Positions 16,255-24,903 of a DNA stretch of 41,184 nt are shown piece after piece. The notes below the pieces were generated by a model that did no database searches, was not told the DNA's origin, and was given only the letters and a program-made list of their open reading frames with translations. Location: contig NZ_JAJSBI010000047.1 of assembly GCF_021261325.1 (NCBI RefSeq), positions 1 to 41,184 on the forward strand, in the 5' to 3' direction. The position numbers were made by a program, and so were the translations under genes. Source of the DNA: Streptomyces guryensis (GTDB lineage: Bacteria; Actinomycetota; Actinomycetes; Streptomycetales; Streptomycetaceae). Each line of letters opens with the position of its first letter. Positions within the stretch are counted from its first letter, which is position 1.

Positions 16255-16902
16255 TCAACCCCCCAGGTTGAGCGTGAGTTTGGTGGTGGCGAACGCCTCG
16301 GCGTATCGCTCGTGGCATTCGATGCCACGGATCCGGGCGAGCCCGAGGAAGGCCTCCCGGTCGTACCAGGGACGGTGCCGCTGCGAGGGGTAGTGCTCCT
16401 GCAGCAGCCGTACCTTCTCTTCGGCGATCTCGGGCGACAGCGGCTGGTACACCGCCGGGCGGCCGAGATCGCCGTCCCACTTGACGATCTCGTAGCCGAG
16501 CACGAGGTGGTCGCGGAACGCGGTGGGTATGAGTTGTGCCAGGCCGCGGTGGTCCTGGTGGGCGTCGTCCGTGCGCGGGGCCAGCACCAGGTCCGGCTCG
16601 GTCTGCGCGCGCAGTTCCTCGACGGCGGCCTTGGCCTCCTCCCAGTGCGCGGGCAGCCGGCCGTCCGGCAGCTTGTGCACGGTCAGCCGCAGGTCGGCGC
16701 CCGGGCAGAAGCCGGCGAGCGCGGCCGCCTCCTCCTGCTCGCGCTCGCTGCCGCCACCGGACAGCACCAGCGCGTCGACACGGATGCCCGGTCGCGCGTG
16801 GCACAGCGTCAGCAGGGTGCCGCCGGCGCCGATGGCGATGTCGTCGCAGTGCGCGGCCACCGCGACGATCCGGTCCAGGCGCCCGGCGCCGAGCCGGATC
16901 AC
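16255..16902 (-). CDS. PIG-L family deacetylase
   Basis: The protein has 215 residues from a GTG at 16902 that overlaps the cytidylyltransferase stop by 4 bases. Zinc-site motifs are VAVAAHCDDIAIG (H18, D20, D21; Cys replaces the common Pro of AHPDD) and DDAHQDHRGLA, with the second His pair. PIG-L enzymes remove acetyl groups from N-acetylated sugars. In surface polysaccharide clusters they often act on an amide at a modified sugar or its carrier. No membrane segment. Position amid the deoxysugar genes suggests it acts on the same nucleotide sugar or on the lipid-linked intermediate. Confidence 0.87.
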   Translation of the reverse strand: MIRLGAGRLDRIVAVAAHCDDIAIGAGGTLLTLCHARPGIRVDALVLSGGGSEREQEEAAALAGFCPGADLRLTVHKLPDGRLPAHWEEAKAAVEELRAQTEPDLVLAPRTDDAHQDHRGLAQLIPTAFRDHLVLGYEIVKWDGDLGRPAVYQPLSPEIAEEKVRLLQEHYPSQRHRPWYDREAFLGLARIRGIECHERYAEAFATTKLTLNLGG

Positions 16903-17693
16903 GCGCTCACCCCGGCGTTGTCCCGCTCCCACACGGCCCATGGGCGGTCGCCCCGGGTGTAGGCGTCGTCGAGCGCGGCCCGCTCCTTCACGGTGTCGGT
17001 CGGCTTCCAGAAACCGCGGTGCTGGTGCGCCACGAGACGGCCCTCCTTGGCCAGGCCGCCGCATCCGTCGGCGACCAGGTCGCCGTTCTCCGGTATGTGG
17101 TCGAAGACCTCCTGGCGGAGCACGAAGTAGCCGCCGTTCTCCCACAGGGGCAGTTCGCTGACCGCGGTGATGCCTCCCACCAGCCCGTCCTCGCCCAACT
17201 CCACGCAGTGGAAGGAGGACTGCGGCGGCACCACCATCATCGACGCACCGGCGTCACGCCGGGCGAACCGGTCGATCATCTCCGGCAGCGGGGCGTCGGT
17301 GAGCACGTCGGCGTAGTTGGCGAGGAACATCTCGTCGCCGTCCAGGTGGTGCCGCACCCTGCGCAGCCGCTCCCCGATCGGCGACTCGATGCCGGTCTGC
17401 GCGAACGTGATCGTCCAGTCGGCTATGTCGGTGGACAGCAGCTCGGTCTTCCCGCCCCGCAGCACGAAGTCGTTGGACGTCGTCTCCTCGTAGTTGAGGA
17501 AGAAGTCCTTGATGTGGTGGGCCCCGTAACCGAGGCACAGGATGAACTCCTTGTGCCCGAAGTGCGCGTAGTAGCGCATGACGTGCCAGATCAGCGGTCG
17601 CGGGCCGACCATCGCCATCGGCTTGGGCACGTCGTCTGCGGCACCGCTGCGCATCCGCATTCCGTAACCGCCGCAGAACAGAACGACCTTCAT
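16899..17693 (-). CDS. Glucose-1-phosphate cytidylyltransferase-like nucleotidyltransferase
   Basis: The protein has 264 residues, the length of RfbF-type enzymes. It begins VVLFCGGYGMRMRSG and DDVPKPMAMVGPRPL, the nucleotide-binding loop and Lys of sugar nucleotidyltransferases. NDFVLRGGKTELL, FMLANYADVLTD-like (FLANYADVLTD) and FWKPTDTVKER follow, as in RfbF. The expected reaction is CTP plus a hexose 1-phosphate giving a CDP-hexose. The start at 17693 (ATG) overlaps the methyltransferase stop by 4 bases. The long frame upstream is a shadow. No recognisable CDP-glucose 4,6-dehydratase is next to it, which is unusual for an RfbF pathway. Confidence 0.85.
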   Translation of the reverse strand: MKVVLFCGGYGMRMRSGAADDVPKPMAMVGPRPLIWHVMRYYAHFGHKEFILCLGYGAHHIKDFFLNYEETTSNDFVLRGGKTELLSTDIADWTITFAQTGIESPIGERLRRVRHHLDGDEMFLANYADVLTDAPLPEMIDRFARRDAGASMMVVPPQSSFHCVELGEDGLVGGITAVSELPLWENGGYFVLRQEVFDHIPENGDLVADGCGGLAKEGRLVAHQHRGFWKPTDTVKERAALDDAYTRGDRPWAVWERDNAGVSA

Positions 17694-18925
17694 GCCTTGA
17701 CCTCGACAATGCTCAGTTCCGGGATGGGGAAGACCAGCCGGCCGCCCCAGTCGCCCACGAAGGACAGCTGCCCCACGAGCTCGGCCCGCAGGTTCCACGG
17801 CAGGACGAGGACGTAGTCCGGTCTGTCGGCGGCGATCTGCTCGGGCGCCAGGATCGGGATGCGGGTGCCCGGGGTGAACCTGCCGTGCTTGTACGGGTTG
17901 CGGTCGACCGTGTACGGGAGCAGGTCGGGCCGGATGCCGCAGTGGTTGAGCAGCGTGTTGCCCTTGCCGGGGGCGCCGTAGCCGACGACCGTCTCGCCGC
18001 GTTCGGCCGCTTCGATGAGGAACTTGAGCAGGTCCCGGCGCACCTTGGCGACCCGGGCGGAGAACTCGGTGTATCCGGACAGCTCCTGCAGCCCGGCGGC
18101 CTTCTCCCGGGCGAGCACGTCGGCCACCCGCTGCGTCGGCTCGCCGGCCACCTCGGCAGGTCGGGCCCAAAGCCGGATGGAGCCGCCGTGCGTGGGCAGC
18201 AACTCGACGTCCACGAGCGCGAGTCCGCCGCTCGCGAGGGCTCGGATCGCGGCCGCGACCGTGTAGTACTGGAAGTGCTCGTGGTAGATCGTGTCGTACT
18301 GGTTCTCCTCGATCAGGGTCAGCAGGTGCTGCACCTCGATGGAGACCCACCCGTCGTCGGCCACGAGGGCGCGCAGCCCCTGGGTGAACCCGATCACGTC
18401 GGGGATGTGCGCGTACACGTTGTTGGCCACGACCAGGTCGGCCGGGCCGTGCTCGGCGCGCACGGCGGTACCGGTCTCCGGTGACAGGAACGCCGTGAGC
18501 GTGGGCACGCCCGCGTCCCGTGCCGCCGCGCCGACGTTCACCGACGGCTCGATGCCCAGGCAGCGGATCCCCCGGTCCACCACGTGCCTGAGCAGGTATC
18601 CGTCGTTGCTCGCGACCTCGACGACGAAGGCGTCGGTGCCGAGACCCACCCGCTCTGCGGCGTCGGCGACGAACGTGCGGGCGTGCTCCACCCAGGACGT
18701 CGAGTACGAGGAGAAGTACGCGTACTCCGTGAACGTCTCCTCCGGCTTGATCAGCGGCGGGATCTGCGCCAGCCAGCAGTCGGTGCAGACCCGCAGGTGC
18801 AGCGGGTACGCCGGTTCCGGCTGGTCGAGTCGGTCCGCGGCGAGAAAGCTCTCACATGGTGGCGTCGCCCCGAGGTCGACGACGCTCGCCATCGCCTCCG
18901 AGCCACACAGTCGGCATCGTGTCAT
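17690..18925 (-). CDS. Sugar C-methyltransferase (SAM-dependent, NovU/TylC3-like)
   Basis: The protein has 411 residues in three parts. The N-terminal zinc module has paired Cys (C4-RLC7 and CTDC). The central Rossmann SAM domain carries VVEVASNDGYLLRHV and VVANNVYAHIPD. The C-terminal domain has YGAPGKGNTLLNHC and DRNPYKHGRFTPG. YHEHFQYYT holds the Tyr/His pair typical of sugar 3-C-methyltransferases acting on 4-keto-6-deoxy nucleotide sugars. The product would be a branched-chain deoxysugar. It overlaps both neighbours by 4 bases and precedes the cytidylyltransferase gene, so the substrate is probably CDP-linked. Methylation position is inferred from the family. Confidence 0.88.
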   Translation of the reverse strand: MTRCRLCGSEAMASVVDLGATPPCESFLAADRLDQPEPAYPLHLRVCTDCWLAQIPPLIKPEETFTEYAYFSSYSTSWVEHARTFVADAAERVGLGTDAFVVEVASNDGYLLRHVVDRGIRCLGIEPSVNVGAAARDAGVPTLTAFLSPETGTAVRAEHGPADLVVANNVYAHIPDVIGFTQGLRALVADDGWVSIEVQHLLTLIEENQYDTIYHEHFQYYTVAAAIRALASGGLALVDVELLPTHGGSIRLWARPAEVAGEPTQRVADVLAREKAAGLQELSGYTEFSARVAKVRRDLLKFLIEAAERGETVVGYGAPGKGNTLLNHCGIRPDLLPYTVDRNPYKHGRFTPGTRIPILAPEQIAADRPDYVLVLPWNLRAELVGQLSFVGDWGGRLVFPIPELSIVEVKA

Positions 18926-20163
18926 CTGCTGTCCCCATCCCCCCTGCTCGCGCGGGTCTGCCCGCCGCGAGTCTGTGCTGACCGACCCGCGATCGCGGTG
19001 CGGTACTCGTCAACCAGGCGGTCGAGGCCGACCGCCGGGCTGAAACCCTGTTCGTAACGGAGCCGGGCCGCGTGGCCCATCTCCCGGTTGTGGTCCGGCT
19101 CGGCCGCGATCCGGCGGATGCAGGACGCGAGCGAGGCGGACTCGCCCGGCTGGTGCAGCAGCCCGGTGACGCCGTCCTCGACGAGTTCGACGAAGGCGCC
19201 GTGACCGGCGGCGACGACCGGGACCCCGGCCGCCATCGCCTCCACGACCACCAGGCCGAACGCCTCCAGCCAGGTCGAGGGAGCCACCACGGCGACCGAT
19301 CGCGCGATGGCCTTCTGGCACTCCGCCGTGTCGTACAGGCCGACGTAGCGCACGTCGTCCCGGCCCGCCGCCCAGGCGGTCACCTCCCGCTCCAGCGGCC
19401 CCGTGCCGGCGATCACGAGCGGTACGCCCACACCGCCTTGGGCGGCGATCTCGTCCCACGCGACCATGAGCAGCCGTACGCCCTTGGCCTCCGCGAGCCG
19501 GCCGAGATAGAGCACGTGCTCTCCCCCGCCCTGTCGGGTGGTTCCCGGGTCGGGTACGAAGTTGTGCTTCACCGCCAGCCGCTCGGCCGGCATGCCGGAA
19601 CGCACCAGGACGTCGCGCTGCGCCGCGGAGATGCAGAAGAACCGCTCCACGCCGGACCACCACCGCCGCCGGTTGACCGACAGGCTGACCGCGAGGGGCA
19701 CCGTCGCCAGGCGGGAGTTGCGGTAGCAGCCGTGCCGGACGGCGGGCAGCGGTGCCGAGCCGACGCACTCGGTGCACGGCCGGCCGTCCCGCTGCAGTGT
19801 GCCGGGCGGGCAGACCTGGGTGTAGTTGTGCAGCGTGGCGACGGCGGGCACTCCCGCGTCCGCGCAGGCGGCCAGCACCGCGGGCGACAGGAGCGGGAAG
19901 ACGTTGTGGACGTGCACCACGTCCGGTCGCTCGCTGCGCAGCCGTTGGGTCAGCTCCCTGCGGACCGCCGGGTTCCACGGCACCAGCAGCGGTACCGCGA
20001 CCTTGCCCGGCAGGGACCGGGCGGCGATGTCGTCGCTGCGCCGCTCGAACACCTCGACCCGGTGGCCGGCCGCGCGCAGCAGCTCCACCTCCTGGTCGAC
20101 GACCTTGTTCTCCCCGCTCGGCTGCGCCGAGGCGTAGCGGTTGTGCACCACGAGGACGTGCAT
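18922..20163 (-). CDS. Glycosyltransferase family 4
   Basis: The protein has 413 residues with a GT-B fold. The N-terminal half has HNRYASAQPSGENKVVDQEV and VVHVHNVFPLLSPAVL. The C-terminal half has VLYLGRLAEAKGV, LVIAGTGPLER and the retaining-GT4 signature EAFGLVVVEAMAAGVPVVA (E-x7-E). A Cys pair in PGTLQRDGRPCTEC resembles the small Cys-rich insertion of some capsule GT4 proteins. It adds a sugar to the lipid-linked repeat unit at the inner membrane face. The ATG is 2 bases after the Wzy-like stop. The C-terminal ~20 residues are Arg/Gly-rich and probably unstructured. Confidence 0.9.
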   Translation of the reverse strand: MHVLVVHNRYASAQPSGENKVVDQEVELLRAAGHRVEVFERRSDDIAARSLPGKVAVPLLVPWNPAVRRELTQRLRSERPDVVHVHNVFPLLSPAVLAACADAGVPAVATLHNYTQVCPPGTLQRDGRPCTECVGSAPLPAVRHGCYRNSRLATVPLAVSLSVNRRRWWSGVERFFCISAAQRDVLVRSGMPAERLAVKHNFVPDPGTTRQGGGEHVLYLGRLAEAKGVRLLMVAWDEIAAQGGVGVPLVIAGTGPLEREVTAWAAGRDDVRYVGLYDTAECQKAIARSVAVVAPSTWLEAFGLVVVEAMAAGVPVVAAGHGAFVELVEDGVTGLLHQPGESASLASCIRRIAAEPDHNREMGHAARLRYEQGFSPAVGLDRLVDEYRTAIAGRSAQTRGGQTRASRGDGDSR

Positions 20164-20165
20164 GC

Positions 20166-21398
20166 TCAGACCACCTCCGATCTACGGGCCCAGCGCGGGA
20201 CGTGCCGTCGTGGGACTTCGGGCGTCGCGAGGGGGCCTGCCTCGGCAGGTGTCGCCAACAGCGAGGCGGCCAGGGCCAGATGCAGCAGATACGGCGAGGC
20301 GTCGCCCAGACCGGCCTCGGTGTACGAGGCGATCGCGCAGTAGCTGATCAGGAAGATCGCGCAGGCCCTCTGCAGCGACGGTGGACGCAGCAACGCGACG
20401 CCGCCCAGCACGATGATGATGATCGCGACGAGGGTGACGCCGATCAGACCCTGCTCGTTGTAGACGGCCAGCCAGCTGTTGTCGATCGGCAGCCCGCCGA
20501 ACGACTTGTCGCCCAGGCCCACTCCGAACAACTGCTCCGAGGCCGACCGGGGCGCGGCCAGCAGGGCGTCCCAGACCTTGGCCCGGCCGGTGAGGCTGGA
20601 GAAGTTCTCCTTGCTCTGTCCGCGCAGGAACCAGGCCTGCAGCACGGAACCGAGCGCCACGGCGGCCACCGCGGCGCACGCCACCGTCCAGGTGAAGAAC
20701 CGGCGGGCGGCGGCGCTGGTCAGGAGGAGCGAGCCGATCGCCACCACCAGCCCGACGAGCAGGCCGAGGGTGGCCGTGCGGGTATGGGTCAGCGCGAGCA
20801 GCACGAGGGAGGGCACGATGACCACCGCCGCGCTGGTCCGGTCGGTCCGTCGCTCCAGGAGGAGCAGCACGGTCAGCCCGATGATCACTGCGGCGTACTG
20901 GCCGATCTGCGGCGGGGTGAGCGGCCACAGATCGCCGACCAGCCGCCCGCCGTAGAGGTCGGGCAGCGCCGCGCCCGGTGAGACGGCCAGGCCGGCGGCC
21001 ACCGATCCGAGCACCGCGAAGTACATCCGGATGTGGTGCCGGACGAATGTCAGACTGCCGTCCCACCAGCGGGTGAGCAACCACAGCGTGCAGACGAAGA
21101 GAGTCAGCCGGAAGCAGCGGAACAGCGCACCGAACCCGGACTCCAGGTTCGCGCTGGAGATCACGCTCGTCACCAGCAGCAGGGTGAGCAGGGACACGTA
21201 CGCACTGGGCCGGATGCGCAGCTGGAGGTTGACCGCGAGCGCCAGCGCGAAGGCGGCGACCAGGGCACCCATGGTGACCATCTGGATGAGGGAGCGGGGC
21301 AGCGGGATGATGGTCTTCGCCCCGGCGGAGCCGAGCGTGTTGAGGACCAGCAGCCCCCAGACGATCCCGACGATCTTCGGTGTGTGCCTCCCGTCCAT
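20166..21398 (-). CDS. Wzy-like polysaccharide polymerase / O-antigen ligase family
   Basis: The integral membrane protein has about 410 residues and 10 or more hydrophobic segments. A large extracytoplasmic loop (near 265-310) has FSSLTGRAKVWDALL and SEQLFGVGLGDKSF, and it is followed by DNSWLAVYNEQGLIGV, a pattern common in Wzy/WaaL proteins. It should link repeat units at the outer face. I use the ATG at 21398, with GGTGG about 5 bases upstream. A GTG at 21407 would give three more residues and overlap the beta-helix stop. The C-terminal 35 residues are Pro/Arg-rich and cytoplasmic. Family and position between GT and lyase-like genes support the call. Confidence 0.82.
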   Translation of the reverse strand: MDGRHTPKIVGIVWGLLVLNTLGSAGAKTIIPLPRSLIQMVTMGALVAAFALALAVNLQLRIRPSAYVSLLTLLLVTSVISSANLESGFGALFRCFRLTLFVCTLWLLTRWWDGSLTFVRHHIRMYFAVLGSVAAGLAVSPGAALPDLYGGRLVGDLWPLTPPQIGQYAAVIIGLTVLLLLERRTDRTSAAVVIVPSLVLLALTHTRTATLGLLVGLVVAIGSLLLTSAAARRFFTWTVACAAVAAVALGSVLQAWFLRGQSKENFSSLTGRAKVWDALLAAPRSASEQLFGVGLGDKSFGGLPIDNSWLAVYNEQGLIGVTLVAIIIIVLGGVALLRPPSLQRACAIFLISYCAIASYTEAGLGDASPYLLHLALAASLLATPAEAGPLATPEVPRRHVPRWARRSEVV

Positions 21399-21399
21399 C

Positions 21400-22935
21400 T
21401 CAACCACCGTCCGATGCGCGGAAGGTGCTGCCCGCGTCCTGCTGGTACGGCATGCCCTTCCAGTCCTGGAAGGTGAGCACCTTGCTCGGGTCGTGGACGA
21501 CGAAGGTCCACGGCCCCACGTACACGTTGTCGTGCCAGAGGTTGTGCTGCTTGAGGGTGATCGCCTCGGCCACCTGCTCGCCCTTGTACGGCGACCAGTC
21601 CGGATAGGTGCCGTAGTTGGAGAGCACCGCCATGCGGTCGCACTTCGTCGTGCACTTCATGACGGACTTGTCGAGCACGAAGCGGTTGTTGTGGATGTCC
21701 ACCCGCTGGGTCTTCCACCGACAGTCGGCGTAGAGCGGTGCCTTGGCGATCGCCGGGTTCGCGCAGCGGCTGGTCTTCTTCACCAGCAGCGTGCAGTCAC
21801 CGGACGAGGTGTTGGCGGGGCTGTTGCAGAACCGGTCGGCGTTCTCCCACAGGGTGATCCCGGACCAGTTGTCCTCCAGCAGGTTCCCGTAGATCTCGAT
21901 CTTGTCCGTGCGGGCTTTGATCCGTGGTTCGCCGCCGGACTCGGACAGGTAGACGGTCGCGAACGGGAAGGTGTCGCCGCGGCCGGCCGCCTTGCGGCCC
22001 TCGACCCAGTTGTTGTGCCGGATGGTGTTGTTCCGGATGACCGCGTTGTAGCTGGTCTCGTAGATCAGCGCGGCACCGTCGTTGGCCTCCAGCACGTTGT
22101 CCTCGATGCGGAAGTCGTTGTTGTTGGTGTCCGCCCACAACCCGGTCCCGCGGTTGTCGTGCACCCAGTTGCCGCGTACGTCGGCTCCGTCGACGGCCCA
22201 GAACTTGATGCCTCCGGTGCAGCCGCAGCCCTCCTGCCGCCGCTCCCAGTCGCCGGTGTTGTTGCCCGTGATCTCGTTGCCCTCGACCACCAGGCCGCTG
22301 ATCCGGCCACTGCCCTTGTACGCGTTCATGCCGTACTGACCGTTGGCGCGCAGGCAGTTGTCGCGGACCTGCTGGCGGGCACCGGCCATCAGCCCCGCAC
22401 CGGCGTTGTCCTGGATCGTCGCATGCTCGATCACCCACCCGTCGGCCGAGTCGTGGTTGACCACGCCCTCGTTCTGCGGCGGGACGAAAGCCTGCACGGT
22501 CAGGTAGCGGATGGTGACGCCCTGGGCGGTGCCGGCGAACGCGTACTCGTTGATCTTCCGGCCGTCGAGCACCGCGCCGGGCGCGCCGAGGTACCGGTCC
22601 CCCTTCTTGGGGATGACCTGGGCGTAGCGGTCGGCGTCGAGCCTGTGCTTGCCCGGCCGAAGCCAGAAGGTGGTGTCCGGGGGGTTGCTCTTGGTCTTCG
22701 CCGCCAGATCACCGACCTTCGCGGGGTCGACCGTCACCGCGCCCGCCGGCGCCTTCGCCGGGCCGGCCTCGGGCGTGTCGCACACCCGCGCCACGGGCGT
22801 GGACCGCGCTCCGGACGTGGTCGGCGCGGCGGTCGTCCTTGCCGGGGCGCCCTGTGTGCTCTCACAGCCGGTCGCCGCCAGCAGGACCACCGCCAGCGGT
22901 GCCGCCCACGCCCAATGCCGCTTCTTGATCCCCAC
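21400..22935 (-). CDS. Secreted right-handed parallel beta-helix lipoprotein
   Basis: The protein has 511 residues. The N-terminus is a lipoprotein signal: KKRH, a hydrophobic core, then LLAATGC with C24 as the lipidated Cys, followed by a Thr/Ala/Pro linker to about residue 50. From about 130 to 330 there are repeated turns such as VQDNAGAGLMAG-like, GNEITGNNTG, VHDNRGTGLWAD and IRNNTIRHNNW, the Asn-rich coils of pectate-lyase-type parallel beta helices. The family includes lyases, epimerases and carbohydrate-binding proteins. Active-site type cannot be told by eye. GTG start with AGGAGGGG. It lies 9 bases after the heparinase-like gene, so the two may act on the same polymer at the cell surface. 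Confidence 0.85.
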   Translation of the reverse strand: MGIKKRHWAWAAPLAVVLLAATGCESTQGAPARTTAAPTTSGARSTPVARVCDTPEAGPAKAPAGAVTVDPAKVGDLAAKTKSNPPDTTFWLRPGKHRLDADRYAQVIPKKGDRYLGAPGAVLDGRKINEYAFAGTAQGVTIRYLTVQAFVPPQNEGVVNHDSADGWVIEHATIQDNAGAGLMAGARQQVRDNCLRANGQYGMNAYKGSGRISGLVVEGNEITGNNTGDWERRQEGCGCTGGIKFWAVDGADVRGNWVHDNRGTGLWADTNNNDFRIEDNVLEANDGAALIYETSYNAVIRNNTIRHNNWVEGRKAAGRGDTFPFATVYLSESGGEPRIKARTDKIEIYGNLLEDNWSGITLWENADRFCNSPANTSSGDCTLLVKKTSRCANPAIAKAPLYADCRWKTQRVDIHNNRFVLDKSVMKCTTKCDRMAVLSNYGTYPDWSPYKGEQVAEAITLKQHNLWHDNVYVGPWTFVVHDPSKVLTFQDWKGMPYQQDAGSTFRASDGG

Positions 22936-22944
22936 GCGCCCCTC

Positions 22945-24903
22945 CTAGCCGTGGAACCCGAGCGCGGTGGTGAAGCCCTCCGTGCCGTCGGTGATACCGG
23001 TTCCGACCAGCGTGGTGGCGGGTTCCTTGCGCCCGAATCCCCCGGAGTACCAGCCCAGCGGCGGGTCGGTCTCGCCGCGGTGCGCCTGCCAGGTCAGCTG
23101 CCCGGGCAGGTCGAGCGTCGCGGAGCGGTCCTCGCCGTCCCGGGTCCAGGTGAGCTCCGCCCGGTTGTCCACCAGGTCCGCGGTGATCTCCGGGCCGAGG
23201 TGGTACGCCAGGCGTACGGCCCCGCCCGGACCGCGCACCTCGTCGACCACCCTCAACTCCCGGCTCGCGGCCGTCAGTTCCACCCGGCGGCGGTGCACCG
23301 AGCCCTCGTAGCCGTCGTGCTCGGCACACCAGCGGGCCACCCCCGCGCCCGAGGTGTCCGCGGTCAGCACCCGGCTCCGGGCATGCCGGGTCCACAGGAA
23401 CGGGCCGCCGGAGACGGACTGGTCGGCGCCGTCGAGCTGCAGGGTGTTGTGGCCGAGGGTCGAGCGGAAGTACTGCCGCCACTCGGGCTGCCCGTGATAG
23501 CAGTACGTCCCCGGATCGGCGAGCACGTCGACCCCGTCGTGCCGGACCTCCACGGACAGCGCGTCCGCGTGGGCGTGCGCGGCGATGGACAGGAAACCGT
23601 GCGGACCGCCGTCGCAGCGGCACCAGATCTCCTCCGGGCCGCGCAGGATGGTGAGCCCCGCGTCGGCGAAGTGGGCCGGCCTGCCTGCCGGGCGGGACAC
23701 GGCCCCTCCGGTTCCGTTTTTCGCGTGCGGCCGGATGAGCGCGGCCAGCAGCGGGGTGCGCACATCGGTGGCGGTCACCGTCGGCCACCAGTCGAGCCGG
23801 CCGAACACGGCGTCCCCGGTGGCCAGCAGCGAGCCCCAGCGGTCGGTGCCCGCGCCGTCCAGGACCAGACCGTGACCGTCGTCCGCGTCGCCCTGGCGCG
23901 GCGGCCGCAGCCGGTTGTCCACGACGGCCGCGAGCGCGTCGGTCATCCGCAGCAGCACCAGGCGGACGGTCGCGGGGACCGGCACGTCCGCGGCGTCCGC
24001 CTCGGCCACCGCGGCCAGACCGAGCTCCAGCACCAGTCCGTGGTACTCGGAGGCCAGCTCGCGGTTGAGGCCGGAGAGGAAGGTGTTGCCGCGCAAATGC
24101 CGATCCAGCGACCGCAGGGCGTCGGCCCGCCAGCGCTCCGAGGAGGGGAACCAGCCGAACGCGCAGGCCGCGGCGAACTGCCCGGCGGCCTCCGCGATGA
24201 CGTGGTTGTTCGCCGACGATCCCCGGCTGGGGAAGGCGGCCAGCCAGCGCTGGTGGTGCCAGATCTGGTTCAGTGCCACCGGGTTGTCCTCGAACAGCCC
24301 GGCCGCGCCCGGCCAGCCGTCGAGCAGCCGGCGGACCCACACCCAGGACAGCAGGCGGATGCCCAGCTCGATGCCGCTGATCCAGTGCACGCCGCGCAGC
24401 GGTGGGTTGGCCGCCCACCACGACCGCAGATGTTCGGTCACCCGCTCGGCGTAGCGCTCGTCCCCGGTGATCGCGTAGGCGGCGGCGAGCTGGGTGAGGT
24501 GGTGGTGCCGGGACAGCTCCCAGATCTGCTTGACGTCCCCGACCGCGTCCTCGCTGCGGTACGGCACGTCGAAGGCGTAGCCGGACGGGGCCCGGCGACC
24601 GGTCTTCGGGTCGTACCACCAGTCCGGGTCGGCCAGGTCGTCGCGGACCACGCCGAAGTACTCGGCGTGCCCGGCCATCAGCCGGTCCGCCTCGGCGATG
24701 AGATGTTTCGCGGCGTCCGGGGGGATGTCCGCGATCGTCCCCGCGGGCAGTACCGCGGTGAACCGGGCGCCGGTCACGCTCGGGCAGTCAGACGGCGCCG
24801 ACCGCCAGCGCCGTCTGCGCACCGTGTCGCCCATCCGGCCCGCGACCTCCTGCGGTCCCATCCGGGACAGCCGCCGCAGGTACCAGCTCGCGCTCATGGT
24901 CAT
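22945..24903 (-). CDS. Heparinase II/III family (alginate-lyase-like) protein
   Basis: The protein has 652 residues from the ATG at 24903 (4-base overlap with the oxidoreductase). The N-terminal half (about 90-350) is an alpha/alpha toroid with Trp-rich helices (WWAANPPLRGVHWISGIELG, HQRWLAAFPSRGSSANNH), including the conserved SSANNH active-site block. From about 410 on comes the beta-sandwich domain, with IAAHAHADALSVEV, ADPGTYCYHG and LGHNTLQLDG. I see no signal peptide. Related proteins occur in many Wzx/Wzy clusters, almost always paired with the fused oxidoreductase found here just upstream. Known members cleave uronate-containing chains by beta-elimination; a cytoplasmic or uncharacterised role in synthesis is also possible. 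Confidence 0.88.
   Translation of the reverse strand: MTMSASWYLRRLSRMGPQEVAGRMGDTVRRRRWRSAPSDCPSVTGARFTAVLPAGTIADIPPDAAKHLIAEADRLMAGHAEYFGVVRDDLADPDWWYDPKTGRRAPSGYAFDVPYRSEDAVGDVKQIWELSRHHHLTQLAAAYAITGDERYAERVTEHLRSWWAANPPLRGVHWISGIELGIRLLSWVWVRRLLDGWPGAAGLFEDNPVALNQIWHHQRWLAAFPSRGSSANNHVIAEAAGQFAAACAFGWFPSSERWRADALRSLDRHLRGNTFLSGLNRELASEYHGLVLELGLAAVAEADAADVPVPATVRLVLLRMTDALAAVVDNRLRPPRQGDADDGHGLVLDGAGTDRWGSLLATGDAVFGRLDWWPTVTATDVRTPLLAALIRPHAKNGTGGAVSRPAGRPAHFADAGLTILRGPEEIWCRCDGGPHGFLSIAAHAHADALSVEVRHDGVDVLADPGTYCYHGQPEWRQYFRSTLGHNTLQLDGADQSVSGGPFLWTRHARSRVLTADTSGAGVARWCAEHDGYEGSVHRRRVELTAASRELRVVDEVRGPGGAVRLAYHLGPEITADLVDNRAELTWTRDGEDRSATLDLPGQLTWQAHRGETDPPLGWYSGGFGRKEPATTLVGTGITDGTEGFTTALGFHG

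Noticed and set aside
17694..18350. Upstream extension of the cytidylyltransferase frame
   Set aside because: It is an antisense-frame shadow of the methyltransferase; the ATG at 17693 begins exactly at the nucleotidyltransferase motif.
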